Shown in pieces: positions 21,501 to 32,042 of a DNA stretch of 64,000 bases. The stretch's first letter is position 1. Each line of letters opens with the position of its first letter. The translations under genes were made by a program, and so were the position numbers. This stretch comes from Cylindrobasidium torrendii FP15055 ss-10 (taxonomy: Eukaryota > Basidiomycota > Agaricomycetes > Agaricales > Physalacriaceae): positions 1 to 64,000 of the forward strand of contig KN880504.1 of the NCBI GenBank assembly GCA_000934385.1. Reading direction: 5' to 3'. The notes below the pieces were generated by a model, which saw only the letters and a list, made by a program, of their open reading frames with translations, made no database searches and was not told the origin of the DNA.

Positions 21501-22616
21501 CTAGCTGATAAACACTTTCTTAAGATCTTCGAACGCACATGTCTCCCCAGTCCTGGGACAACGCACATACCCCTCTGGTACATGGACGCCGAAAATTAAC
21601 CTCTGCGTCCCAAACGCCATCGCCTCCAGTCCCTCTCTCCCATAAACACACTTCGAGTTGGGAAACGCCATCGGCTCGTTGGTGATCTTTCCAGTCAGCC
21701 TGCACACAATGACTGAGTTTGGGTGATGCGCCGAAGGGACGAGGTCGACAAGCGTCGTCAACGGGTTTCCTGGTACAGCACAGACAGGACAATCTGGGTT
21801 TCGCTCGACACCTGCAGGATGCTTCAGTGCTACCAGCCCGCCATACATCGCCATCCACAATATCGGTTCGTGGGGTAGACTGTACATGTCGTATGCAGCA
21901 TGGCGGAAGAGTTCTTGTAGACGGTCCCAGCGGTTGGGATTATAGAGGCGCTTGTAGGACACAGGAAGAGTGATGGGAAGTGTTGGAGGATAAATGAGGA
22001 GACCCATAGCTTGTTTGATCTCCGCACCGTGTTTGTCGAAGGACGAGCTGAGCCATTTGCGAGAGTATTCGATGGCCCCATCTCTGTCCGCGACACGACA
22101 CAGTTCAACGAATTGCTGCAGTCGCAGTTCGAACTCCAGGTCTGGCATACGGTTTCGTTTGGCCCATGCAAGGGCAGGGGCGCAGTCGTGGGATCGCAAG
22201 GAGGTGCAGATAGCAGATATAGTGGTGAAGAGCGGGACGTCGACGAGTTCCGGAATAGAGGCGGCGAGCTGCTCTGCGGTCTGTCCTTTCCCTGCACGTA
22301 AGCTCCAGTCCACCAGCCATCGTTGTAGCTGGGTGTCCGTGTGCTTGCCGCAATGAATGTGTTCCAGCCTTGCTCGTAGCGCGGAAAGCGTACTTGTTGT
22401 GGGCAATGCAGCCATCTTCTCTTCTAGTCCTCGGGCCTTGGCAATCAAGGCGTCCAGTAGTTGCGGATCCGACAGGCTGGAGGATGCCAATATCTTCTTC
22501 ATCTCGAGGAACTCGCGCTCGACGTGCTTCTGACCTGTCCGGAATCCACGCCGAAAGTCCTCATACGGCACCCGCGCAAAGGCATGCTCCATCATGAGCG
22601 TCGTGTCGCCCGACAT
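21501..22616 (-). CDS. FYV10: GID/CTLH E3 ligase subunit, FYV10/MAEA homolog
   Basis: Subunit of the GID/CTLH ubiquitin ligase, which in yeast degrades gluconeogenic enzymes. Single exon, 371 aa from the ATG giving MSGDTTLMMEHAF (an upstream TTG at 22628 is in frame but unlikely). The order is an N-terminal helical region, a CTLH/CRA region (LQRWLVDWSLRAGKG, LAWAKRNRMPDLEFELRLQQ, ALAFG-type helices), and a C-terminal RING-like domain with NSVIVCRLTGKITNEPMAFPN, GREGLEAMA and VRCPRTGETCAFEDLKKVF. The RING lacks a full set of zinc ligands, which is normal for this subunit. It is divergent from the phosphoesterase gene at 22796, and a decayed copy is at 33640-34480. Confidence 0.9.
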   Translation of the reverse strand: MSGDTTLMMEHAFARVPYEDFRRGFRTGQKHVEREFLEMKKILASSSLSDPQLLDALIAKARGLEEKMAALPTTSTLSALRARLEHIHCGKHTDTQLQRWLVDWSLRAGKGQTAEQLAASIPELVDVPLFTTISAICTSLRSHDCAPALAWAKRNRMPDLEFELRLQQFVELCRVADRDGAIEYSRKWLSSSFDKHGAEIKQAMGLLIYPPTLPITLPVSYKRLYNPNRWDRLQELFRHAAYDMYSLPHEPILWMAMYGGLVALKHPAGVERNPDCPVCAVPGNPLTTLVDLVPSAHHPNSVIVCRLTGKITNEPMAFPNSKCVYGREGLEAMAFGTQRLIFGVHVPEGYVRCPRTGETCAFEDLKKVFIS

Positions 22617-22795
22617 AGCAGCAGGCAATTAAAGATGAACGGTCGAGATCCAGATGGGCGTTCTGGGTCAAGGACCCCAATGCGCCGATCCCCTACACGT
22701 GCATTGGACAACCTTGCTCTCCACTCAACCATTCACCACCACCAGTACCGTGCCCTCTCCCTCTTTCGTGGCTATTGGCTTCACCAACGGCCGCA
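22617..22795. promoter_or_regulatory. Bidirectional promoter, FYV10 / phosphoesterase
   Basis: 179 bp separate the divergent ATGs at 22616 and 22796; both 5' regions must lie here. No TATA box is obvious. Confidence 0.4.
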
Positions 22796-24938
22796 ATGGC
22801 GAATTACACATTCTTCCGCTTCCTCAGATCGCTCAGGACACTATGCGCGCCCATTACAGCCGTCATATGCTTCTCCCTGATGCTCACCTACGTCTTCATT
22901 CTTTACCAACCGACAGTAGGACCCGGCATCACCCAGCGCATGGGATGGCAATCCTGGGACTCCGTTTCATTATCGAGTAGCGCCGCATCATCCAACGAAG
23001 GGAGCGGATCCACCGGCACAGACTGGTGGGATACATCTGCAACAGACGAGAGCGTGGACTATGCGAGCCTACCACTAGATGTCTGGGCTCCTCTCCTACC
23101 CCACGACACTGGCCTATCCGAAATAACACTCACCAGATGCCTCATCGACCCCGCTTATGCGCCAGATATATGCAAGCCAGATACGACGCCAGAACAGGAT
23201 GCCATCAAGGGCAATTGGGTCAGAGTCGACCGCAATGTGAATCTCGAGGCTGGGTACCTCACTGGATTCCTGGTGCGTCGCTTGCTGCTGTTGTGACGCT
23301 TATTCTCATCTACAAATAGAACATTTACTATCGCCGGACGCGTCGCCAGGACGTCAATCTTGTCACAGACCTTGTTCTCCTACCGAAAGACCAATCACCC
23401 AGTGGAGATGGATTCTGGAAGAAGGCGGAGCTATCAGCACGGGCAGGCGTGCGTGGCGCAGAGCCTCTATTCCTTTGGTATCAACTTGGAAAGACGGCTG
23501 CGCAAATGTCGGCAGACGAACGCAAGAATATCGTTACTGAAATAGACGTACACTTTGGAGACGACATCCCTTGGTATGGATTCGAGAAGCTCCAACCACC
23601 GACCCTAATATCGAATGGAGCAACTCAAGATACCTTCATAACCTTCCGACGCGGCGTCAAGCTTCCTCCCAAGGCGCCCGACCTTCATTTCTCCCATGAA
23701 GGCAAATTCAAGATCCTACAGGTCGCAGACCTGCATTACTCTGTCTCCCTTGGGCACTGCCGCGACGTCGACTGGCCCTGCGACCATGCAGACAACCTTA
23801 CCAACACCCTTCTCGGACATGTCATGGACGAGGAGAAGCCCGACCTCGTCGTCTTTACCGGTGACCAGCTCAATGGCCAGAGCACCAGCTGGGATCCCAA
23901 GAGTGTTTTGGCGAAGTTTGCGAGGGCTGCGATGGAGCGCAAGACGCCTTGGGCGGCGGTTTTTGGGAACCATGATAGCGAGGTTGGGCTTTCTAGAGCG
24001 GGACAGATGGAGTTGATGAAGGGGCTGCCGTATAATCTCGTTTTGCGTGGGCCTCAGGATATTCATGGTGTGGGGAATTACCTCCACAAGGTGTACAGTG
24101 CCGATGCGTAAGTCTTCGACTTGCTGTCCTGCTCATTGTCTGACGTTGCTGGATAGGTCGAAGACCCATCTTCTTACGTTGTATTTCCTGGACTCTGGCG
24201 ACTATGCGAAGGGGATATACAACTTCTGGGGCGCATTCATGCCTACGTCCTACGACTATCTTCGTCAAAACCAGATTGATTGGTTCCTCAAGGAGTCAGG
24301 TACGTCAAGTCAGACTGGCATTGGGTAAATACAGGCTAACAGTTATCAAAGGCGCCATCAGCCCCATATCCCGGCCTTTCCTACCAGATTCCGGCAAAGA
24401 CTTGGGTGATGCTTGGGATTCAGACGACACCGACGCCGTCGACTCACGGCAATTTGGACAACTTACGCCTGACCCTGCGCACCTGGTGAAACCCAACGCG
24501 CTCATGTTCTTCCATATCCCGCTTCCAGAGTCGTATGCAAAGGCGGACAAGGACCCACAGACGGGGGCAGACCTCGTCGTCGGGTTGAAGGAAGACAAGG
24601 GGCAGGGTTCGTCCAAGGAGAGCGACGGCTTCTTTGAGAAGGCTATTCTCAAGGCCGTGAAGAGCGAACACAACGCAGCCAAGAAGGAAACAGAAGTCAA
24701 AGTCATCGCGAACGGCCATTGCCATTTGACGGAGAACTGCAGACGCGTGAAGGGTGTGTGGCTTTGCTTTGGCGGTGGGGGGTCGTATTCGGGGTATGGC
24801 AAGATTGGGTTCGATCGGAGGTTTAGGGTGTATGATATTTCGGATTATGGGGAGACGATTGAGACGTATAAGAGGACGGAGAAGGATGAGATTGTGGATA
24901 GGATGTTTTTGGCGGGTAGGGATGCACCGGGGTTGTAG
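22796..24938 (+). CDS. Membrane-anchored calcineurin-like phosphoesterase (Dcr2/Sia1 type), 664 aa
   Basis: Predicted metallo-phosphatase. Four exons (22796-23272, 23320-24107, 24157-24299, 24352-24938) give 664 aa. An N-terminal signal-anchor helix (APITAVICFSLMLTYVFILY) suggests a type II membrane protein of the secretory pathway. The metallophosphoesterase motifs are complete: D-x-H in ILQVADLHYS, GD in VVFTGDQLNG, GNHD in AVFGNHDSE, H in MFFHIPLPE and GHCH in IANGHCHLTE. These fit the Dcr2/Sia1 branch, linked in yeast to Sic1 dephosphorylation and the unfolded protein response. The ATG at 22796 was chosen over a TTG at 22775. Confidence 0.92.
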
Positions 24939-25317
24939 GGCGAGGATAGAGGAACGTGCAGGGGAATTTATAGGATCCTCGCCCATCATTGATAGGGAAT
25001 ATGGATCCGTTTGTATTATTTAGCGTATCTGGAACAACATTATTGAACCCGTGTTTTGGGCGAACGCCCGTCGCCGAAGAACAAAGCACTTGGTCTCGTG
25101 ACCTTGGTCGAGATCGATCACTCTCGGCATGGCCCGGCTTTGTCAATCCGACTCAACTTTCAAGTGCGTGTCCCATAATTGTATGGTGACGTACGTACTG
25201 CTACCACACTGTGACTTTCCCGCGTTTGTCCAAGTTACACGTGCGTTTCTCTCTCTTTCTCTTTATCTACCACCGCTTTTTCCTTCCTTTGACCTTACGC
25301 GCGCCACCCCCCAAACG
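24939..25317. other. Intergenic region, no gene seen
   Basis: 3' flank of the phosphoesterase and promoter of the gene at 25318, with a CT-rich leader (about 25240-25290) just before the ATG. Confidence 0.4.
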
Positions 25318-26323
25318 ATGTCCGCCGTCCGCTTCCAGAAACGCCCGCGATATGCAAAGCCCCCGACAGAAACGACGTCTCGCCTAGCGAAGCTTTCCCT
25401 GGAAGCCGACACCGAGCTGTACACTGACCAAGAGGTGCTCTTAGACGCATCGGACGAGGAGGCGAGCGAGGATGAGGACGGGCAGACGCTCAGTCGCGGT
25501 TCTTCTTCCAGCGAAGTGCGTTTCCTTCTCCCCGCCCTTGTCGATATTTATGATCCATTCCCTGCTTACTACTGCCAAAGCGCCGAATGCTAATGGTATT
25601 ACCAGAGCCCAACCCCCCGCTCCCCAGAATCCTCCCTCGAACGGCGCGTCCATGTTCTAGAACGCCTCCTCATCAAAGAAACCCACGCACGCCGACAGCT
25701 TGAAGGCGAAATCGCTGTGCTCGAGTACGATTTCGAGTGTTTCAAGGCTGAGGTTGCTGCTCCAGTCGAGACGAACTTGAACTACGATGCGGACGACGAT
25801 CGGTCTTGTCCTTCCACGCCTGCACCCAAAGGCCGCCTCGACGAAGACGACGACATGATGTTCAGGGAGAATCCGTTCCAGAATGATACCGCGACCGTCG
25901 GTTTGAAGCGTAAGGCGTCGTATGACTGCCCACCTCTCCTGCGACTTACTGTGGTATGTGCTTTATCTCGCTGTCGGCGGTGTATGGCTGAAGGCTGCGT
26001 TGTAGAGCGAACCAACTCCAGTGCCGAGGGAGGCGTTTTTGATGCGTCCATTCATCGTGAGTCCTTGTCCCACGCGAGAGTCTGCGTTCCAGCCTCTTGT
26101 ACGTCCCCACGCCTTCTACTCCCTACTGTTTGGTCTGATCCAGTGGGATAGACGCGCTGCAAGAGCGACACCGGTGGTTTGTAGGAGGCTTCATGTGTAT
26201 TTCTATTTGATTTGTTCGACTGTATCTATTTTCGATTTGTATTCCCCGCCCCTACAACTATCACTATCACACATGTCTAGTTTTCGCACACCATCTGCCA
26301 CGCGAGTTATTTGCTTTGTGTAA
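25318..26323 (+). CDS. Small acidic coiled-coil protein, first of three in an array
   Basis: Unrecognised. Exons 25318-25515, 25606-25953 and from 26006 are well supported by frame. The protein has a basic start (MSAVRFQKRPRYAKPP), an acidic Ser-rich segment (DASDEEASEDEDGQ), a short leucine-zipper-like coiled coil (LERRVHVLERLLIKE and on), then an acidic region and a GLKRKASYD patch that could serve nuclear import. The 3' end is doubtful: with an intron at 26099-26143 the frame runs to a stop at 26321-26323, but the last 150 nt look like untranslated sequence, so the true end may be earlier. Its neighbours at 26344 and 27485 have a similar layout. Confidence 0.5.
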
Positions 26324-26343
26324 GCTACTGTCATCTGCCAACT

Positions 26344-27244
26344 ATGCAGCGCTGGCGGTCTCGCAGTCCGGCGCCATCGTCCCAGAGGATACGGGCGTTG
26401 GAGAAAGAGGTGAGGGAGCTCAAGGCGGAATTGGCGATGGCACGGGCGGGAAAGGACGATACCGAAGGCTTCTTGGTGAGTTGTTCAATTCCACCTACTA
26501 GGAGGATCGTTCTGATAGCATCTACAGCAAGGCGCAGAGACGAGCGTGACTTTCAGTATCCGGAGTCCCTCGCCAGCGTCGTCTCCCACCGCTCTACTAG
26601 TCTCGCCTGTGAAGTTCTTCCAATCCATTTCCACGCCCATGCTTGGTTCGACAACGCCGATGTCGACGCCCCCGCGGCGTGCTGGAGTCAAGCAGTGTTT
26701 AACTTTCCGCACGGCGTCTCCGAGTCCTAAGGCAGTGAAGTCGATGCGTTTCCAGCCGGCAGGAATCAATATTGCCACAAGTCCCCGAGGCGTTGAGTCG
26801 ATGGCGTTTTTGCCAGTGAGGAGTAGTGCAGTGGTGCAGTGTCCTAGGACGCCCCCGCGGAGGAAGCCTGTTGGGGAGTATCTTGGGTCTGGGTCTGCTT
26901 CTCCTAGTCCGGTTTGTTCATATGTCTTTCAACGTCGTGGAACTCGAGCTCATTGGGTTTGAATTGGTGTTAGGCGGTGTTGAAGAAGCGCAAGCTGGCG
27001 TCTCCGGTACGGTTGCACTCTCCTTTGAGTCGAGGAGGCGAGAACGAGGAGCCAGATACTAGTACTATGATGGTATGTGTTCGTATTTTGTGTATTTGGG
27101 CGAGTATGGTACTAACTGTGCGTGGCAGGAAGGGGATGGACGTGAAGCAGAGGTGCATCGCTCGGTATGTAACTAGTACGAGCCTCATTACATCTCTCAA
27201 CATTTGGATAGAAGCGCGCGAGGCGCGAGGCGTACGTCTGGTAG
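26344..27244 (+). CDS. Ser/Pro-rich coiled-coil protein, second of the array
   Basis: Unrecognised, 227 aa. Five exons (26344-26475, 26528-26911, 26974-27072, 27129-27164, 27212-27244) join in frame. It begins with an Arg/Ser-rich segment, then a compact coiled coil (QRIRALEKEVRELKAELAMA), a long Ser/Thr/Pro region with many S/T-P sites (SPSPASSP, STPPRR, TPPRRKP) that could be phosphorylated, and a KKRKLASPVRL basic patch. It ends KRARREAYVW. An alternative first exon, ATG at 26273 giving MSSFRTPSATR joined to CGCTGG at 26350, is possible but has a weak donor. The layout suggests a nuclear regulatory protein; that is inference. Confidence 0.6.
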
Positions 27245-27484
27245 ATTTTAAGGGGGTTCAGACGTCGAGTTTTATGATGTCTTGATTATTTTTTTGGTCT
27301 TTTCGGGGTTTGTCTGGTGGGTTCAGGCTCCACTATACCGCACAGTGGGTTTCTCTACTATCTGTACTTTATGTCCGTGTTGTTGTACTCTATTTGCCAC
27401 GCATATATGCATTACTATTCCCGGCGTGACACGGTCACGTTCGCCTATCACTACCCCACCATCACCATCATTATCATTATCATC

Positions 27485-28580
27485 ATGGACGAGGCCGATA
27501 TCAGAACAAAAGCGATTCCGCCCTCTCTCTCTCCGTCTCCAAGTTTCAATTTCAATCGCAATGGCGAGATGAGCAGTACCGCGGACTACGAAGCATGGCG
27601 CACAAAGTTTGAAATGCGCATTTCCGCGCTCGAGATGCGCTTGGAGATGTTGGAAAAGGCGGAGCTACGGGCTGAGGGTTCCGGTGGATGCCCAGACTCT
27701 CAGGTGCGCCGGTCTCCGTTTTCATGCTAGCGTTTTCACGTGCATAGCGTTTAAGTATGGACATGTGTTGACTGGGTTTTGGAGCAGACGGCGCCCTCAC
27801 CGACGCGTGTCGCGTTTTTCCGTGCGGAAACCTTGGCTAGGGATTCTACTCGTGTCAGACGTCCACTTCGACGTCGGGATTCAGATGAAGGCGACGTGTC
27901 GAGGGACAGCGATGCAGAGTTTTGGACGGCTGGTGATTTGACGGTGTCGCAGTTGGGGTCTCCGCCTGGGCGTTCGACGCGGATGCGTTTGCGTGCGTCT
28001 TTTCTCCGGTCTGGTTCTCGTTTTGGCTTCTCTCTTTGCTGTCCTTTGTGCTCTGGCTTCTTTGCGTTCTGTCCTCAATTGCTCCTTACTCTCCTTCACT
28101 ACTCTTGTCTTCTTGATGGTCCTGACGCATCCACAGCCCGCCGCTCCTCCCTCCCCCTGCTCCCGCCCCCTCCGCTCTCTCCCCGACACCCACCCTGCGC
28201 GAGCCTACCGCCCTTCAAGAAAACAATGACACCCGCGCGTCGAGGGCCTCCTCCCCCTGCTGGCACAGCGACAGATCCCAAGAATCCAAGTCCAAGTCGA
28301 GAAGCAACACGAAGAACGCCTCCCGCTATTCTCCGCGCACAGATGCGGTTTGGGACGCCGACGAAAAGTGCTGGCGCGGATGCTTCTTCGGCTATTTTGA
28401 GGAATTTGAAGAGGAGGAAGCTGGGGGATGTGGATGTGAATGCGGGGTGGGGGACGCCGCCGAGTGTGAATACGGAGTGAGTTTTTCCTTTCGCTTGTGA
28501 GGATTCTGGATCCTGGATCTGGGGTATGATGTTGAAAGAGTGGTGCTGATGTGTTGAACAGACGTCCTCGACGGTTGTAA
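27485..28580 (+). CDS. Ser/Pro-rich coiled-coil protein, third of the array
   Basis: Unrecognised, 260 aa. Four exons (27485-27703, 27788-27992, 28137-28476, 28562-28580) join in frame. An N-terminal segment is followed by a short coiled coil (FEMRISALEMRLEMLEKAEL), then an Arg/Asp/Ser-rich region (STRVRRPLRRRDSDEGD), a proline-rich stretch, several T/S-P sites and a basic patch LKRRKLGDVD. The last exon adds only six residues (ends RPRRL). A short CAT/TTATC microsatellite lies in the 5' leader at about 27455-27486. Intron 2 is 144 nt, longer than most here. Confidence 0.6.
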
Positions 28581-28847
28581 GTTCTACTGTGTGCAGGGAG
28601 AGTTACACGTAATGTTGTATATGCTATTGGTAAGGGAAAAGTAAATGTTGTACATTATGTTGTATTGGAAATAGTGGTCTCATGTCAAAGTCGTCAAAAG
28701 TTCAATTTCGGAAGGTTTTGTATGTTGCATGGGTGGGGGAGTTATTAGCATAAGCCTTGAGTTTTTCATCAAGCCTCGACAGAGCTCTCAGCTCAAGGTT
28801 TGGTGGTCGAGCCGAGCAATCAACAAAAAAGCAGTCTCGATTGGGAG
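28581..28847. other. Spacer with the tRNA-Pro(CGG) terminator
   Basis: No gene. An A-run at 28825-28830 reads as T6 on the minus strand, about 18-23 nt past the tRNA 3' end, and is a likely Pol III terminator. Confidence 0.45.
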
Positions 28848-28951
28848 GGGCTTGACCGGGAATTGAACCCGGGACCTCCTGCAATGCTTCCTCCATGAAG
28901 GAGGGGGTTTTGAAGCCCGAAGCAGGAATCATACTACTAGACCATCAAGCC
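28848..28951 (-). tRNA. tRNA-Pro (anticodon CGG) with a 32-nt intron
   Basis: On the minus strand the acceptor stem GGCTTGA pairs with TCAAGCC and C is the discriminator. The D and T arms are the same as in the tRNA at 17063-17144 (TGGTCTAGTAGTA; CCGGG-TTCAATT-CCCGG). The anticodon stem is CCTGC/GCAGG and the loop TTCGGG, so the anticodon is CGG (Pro). The mature length is 72 nt, as in the other copy, leaving a 32-nt intron after position 37 that can form its own small hairpin (CCTCC with GGAGG). Confidence 0.93.
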
Positions 28952-29499
28952 ATGTGCCTGCTCGCCTTGTTGAGGTTGTGTACAGAAAACCCGGAAAAAA
29001 GCGAGGTGCTCTAAAAGCGTCATTTGGCTGCATACGTAATGATTACCGGAAAGAGGAATGTATGATGGAAAGGGTGGAGACTCCAATTGTTCCTTGGGCC
29101 TTACGCGCGCGTGCACGCGAGGAGTGCGGATTCCCCTGGTAACGCGCTTCGTCACTTTCCGCAATGCACATCTCGCGTGCAAGGGGGATGCGCATTCTGG
29201 AATCGAGTACTATCCAATCGCGTCAATGGGAGGAGAGGGCGTGTATATCCTGCCCATCTGGTGTGGATCCACAGCCGTTACGTCGTTCCCGCTGCGTGTG
29301 TGCGTTGGAGTGCGTCGTGTGAGGGAGGGTATATATAAAGGTGTGTTTCTGAGTCTGTTTTTTTGTTCGTCCTCGCACACACACGGCGCTTGCCCCCAGG
29401 AAAAAGACACGCGCCCTTCCCTCGCGTTCTCTACTCTCGATTTTACCCTCTACTCTCCGCTCTAATCTCTACTTTCACGCCCCCAAAAAAACACACACG
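28952..29499. other. Upstream region of the DSAYS gene A
   Basis: No gene. A TATA-like box (TATATATAAAG) lies at about 29330-29340, roughly 160 bp upstream of the ATG at 29500, and the leader is rich in C, T and A. Confidence 0.5.
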
Positions 29500-29872
29500 A
29501 TGGTCCCAATGGATTCCGCATACTCTGCCTTCTTCGCCTCGGGGCTGCAGCCTATCCACAGCCCAGCGTCGACGTCCCCGTCCATGCGCGCTCCCCCATC
29601 GATGCACGCTCCTCCATCGATGCACACATCGTCCGATGCGTACACCGTGGATGCGTACTATGGCACTACTAGGCCTGGCGGGATGTCTCGACCGGACTCG
29701 TATACAACCGAGGCGCCTCCCCCACTCCAAAAGTGCGTCTGAATATCCATGTCGAACGTCGAATACTATTACTGATTGATTATCGTGTAGGGCACCGCGC
29801 ATTCCGTCTCCATCCACGTCCGCTTCGCCGAAGAGGCGTAGCTGGATCGCGAAGCTGCATCCGCGAAAGTAG
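29500..29872 (+). CDS. DSAYS-family small protein A, 104 aa
   Basis: Unrecognised protein of a family found three times in this window (also 41418-41754 and 46814-47499). Two exons (29500-29732, 29791-29872) give 104 aa. It starts MVPMDSAYSAFFASGLQ. The middle has repeats of S-M-x-A-P-P and is rich in S, T, Y, P. Exon 1 ends after a proline cluster in phase 2, and exon 2 encodes a basic tail with PKRRSWIAKLHPRK. There is no signal peptide or membrane segment. It has a strong TATA-like promoter. Function unknown; the Arg/Lys tail could aid nuclear entry. Confidence 0.7.
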
Positions 29873-30483
29873 ATGATTCAGGACAGACTGCCGCGATTAG
29901 AATGGACACTTACGCACAATGAACGGACCATGGACATGGACACATACTAACGGACACGAACTTTTACTTCTGCTTTCCCTTTGTTGTTGTGCTATTAATT
30001 CAGCGCCGGCGCTTCTCTCTAAATTCACGGACGTTACACTCGATTACGGACTACTTACATTCTCGACATGTTGTTGTACTTTCGCTATCCACTACCTACC
30101 TACTAGTACTCTTATAATACTCGCTTTTCCAAGGCTACCCAATACTCATTCGTAAGTATGTCGGGCCTGTCGGAAGCTCTCGAACGATAAGCCGGCGTTG
30201 TCGACTTCGATTTCGGCTTTGACTGAGGTGCAGCAAGGAAGGCTCCCATCAATTTCAGCCACAGTCCTCTCCCTGCCATCAGTATCAGCCAACAGGCCTG
30301 GCGTCTATCTGGTAGTGGTTATGCTCCCCGATTGAGGTGTGAGGCGGAGACACAAGAGACGGTATGGGGTAACTGGTATCGATAGCCTCTTTCCTTTGAA
30401 TGGGTGTTCTGAAGTTGTTTAGAGCGATGAGTAGGATGCAAGCTGATGCAAGTCGATGAATCGTGAGCTGAGAAAGGACGAAA
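29873..30483. other. Intergenic region before the inverted-repeat element
   Basis: 3' flank of gene A and unassigned sequence; no coding or repeat signal that I can support. Confidence 0.35.
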
Positions 30484-30491
30484 GATCAAAA

Positions 30492-30527
30492 AGGACCCCT
30501 GATAATTCCGCCAAAGGTATGATACAG
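30492..30527 (+). repeat. Left terminal inverted repeat of the element
   Basis: 36 bp; matches the reverse complement of 31143-31178 with three mismatches. Confidence 0.88.
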
Positions 30528-31142
30528 GATCAGGCGGTTTTCGGACCGTCAGGGTCCTTCCTAATTGGGTGATTTTCGGACTTTTGTATCGAACCTTCAG
30601 GCGCAAGCCCCAGATTCGGACCACCACTGTATCAAACCTCTAAAAGTCCTGAAGAATCACCAATAATTGCAAAAAAAATCCTACGACAGCGCGCTACTTT
30701 GCTGGTTCTCAATGTCCATCATGGACATATCTTTCAGGGTGTGGTGGAGCCAAGTTCAAGGCGGCGCGATTGTCGGCACCGTACCCAATCTGCTGCGCTG
30801 AGCACTTCACTCTTGTACATTCCAACATTACAATCATGTACAACCAAAGTCAAAAAACATAAGAAATCCAAACATTTGCCTCAATGTGTGTCTAAGGAGA
30901 AGCTATGTATTTCTTGAGTTTTAAAGCAATGCATCTCCGTTCCCCGAGCAACCAAAAACAAGTATTTTCATTGAACACCTTAACCATTACACCATATCGC
31001 TTTTTGGACTTTTTGTATCGGACATCCCAGAGCGGCCGCAAATTTGGACCTTGCAAGGATCAGACATTGGTACCCTAATTGGGTGATTTTCGGACTTTTG
31101 TATCATACCTTAGCCCAAAATTTGCTCCATTTTTGGACCAAA

Positions 31143-31178
31143 CTGCATCATACCTTAGGCGGGATTATCAGGGGTCCT
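31143..31178 (-). repeat. Right terminal inverted repeat of the element
   Basis: 36 bp; inverted copy of 30492-30527, followed directly by the second GATCAAAA. Confidence 0.88.
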
Positions 31179-31186
31179 GATCAAAA

Positions 31187-32042
31187 TAAGCTAAGTGACG
31201 CGTGACGTCACAATTGTGCTTTCACACGTCCATGTCCAGTGCGCATAGGGTCCGCTCTCAGCTCTGCTTGGCGCCCTTCCTCGAGAATTATCAACTGTTC
31301 GGGAGACTGTCCTTGATGTGAGCTATCGGCCCAGTGTCAGCTGCCGACATAGTACGCCTTCAAGGTCGACCCTCCGAGAGCTCACTCTTTCCCACACTGC
31401 TCGCTGAACCGTAGGCATGTAAACCGTCGTTCTGAAATCTGGGGCGCAAGCGCAGAGTGGCTGTCAAGATTCTCGACGCCCAGGCAACGGCACAGGATCC
31501 CAGCGATGAAGAGCGCACAAACGCTGGAATGCAACGCGTGCAGCGGCCTTCTGAAATCCTGGCTTGACACTGAAGCTGAGGCCCGAGCAGGCTGTGCAAC
31601 TCAAACGATACGCGGCCGAGTGCCCTGTGAGCAAGACGCAGACGATGACCGAGTTGGGTGTTTTTCTGCCTCTACTTCCACTCTCCAGTCTCCCAGCTGA
31701 TGGACGACAGGCAACGACGACGAAGTTGCACCCATGATGCGAGTCTAGAGCAGAAGATGTTCCCGCTTCGTTTTCGTGTTTTCTGCATCCCATTTCCTGT
31801 CATCTCCTCGCGCCAGGTGTTTTGTACGATAAAGCGAGAGCCATTGCCTTACCAATGGCCCGGGTGTAATTGCCTGTATTCCTTCCCATCGTGCGTCTTC
31901 CCCTCCTATCCTCTGTACTTCACAGTTTCTCCACATTTTTACTTTGCTTTGATTAGATGAGTTTATGGCTAAATATGGGGTCCATATTTTATAAGGGGTA
32001 CATAAAGATGCTCTGATGAGGGCGGCGACGTGCGCGTGAAGT
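31187..32042. other. Intergenic region, no gene seen
   Basis: Several open frames on both strands (for example minus 31464-31793) lack family resemblance or consistent splice structure. The right end is the 3' flank of the membrane-protein gene. Confidence 0.35.

Larger units (their letters stand above)
30484..31186. mobile_element. Non-autonomous hAT-like element (MITE), 687 bp plus target duplications
   Basis: 36-bp terminal inverted repeats lie at 30492-30527 and 31143-31178, differing at three positions; they begin AGGACCCCTGATAAT. They are bounded by a perfect 8-bp direct repeat GATCAAAA at 30484-30491 and 31179-31186, the target-site duplication size of hAT transposons. No transposase frame is present, so it would need a partner in trans. 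Inside, a 31-bp segment beginning CCTAATTGGGTGATTTTCGG is repeated in direct orientation at about 30560 and 31075, and an A-box-like sequence TGGTGTAATGG occurs on the minus strand at 30984-30994. Confidence 0.85.

Noticed and set aside
30984..30994. A-box-like sequence as evidence of a SINE
   Set aside because: No B-box at the right distance, and the element has inverted termini and an 8-bp duplication, which point to a DNA transposon.
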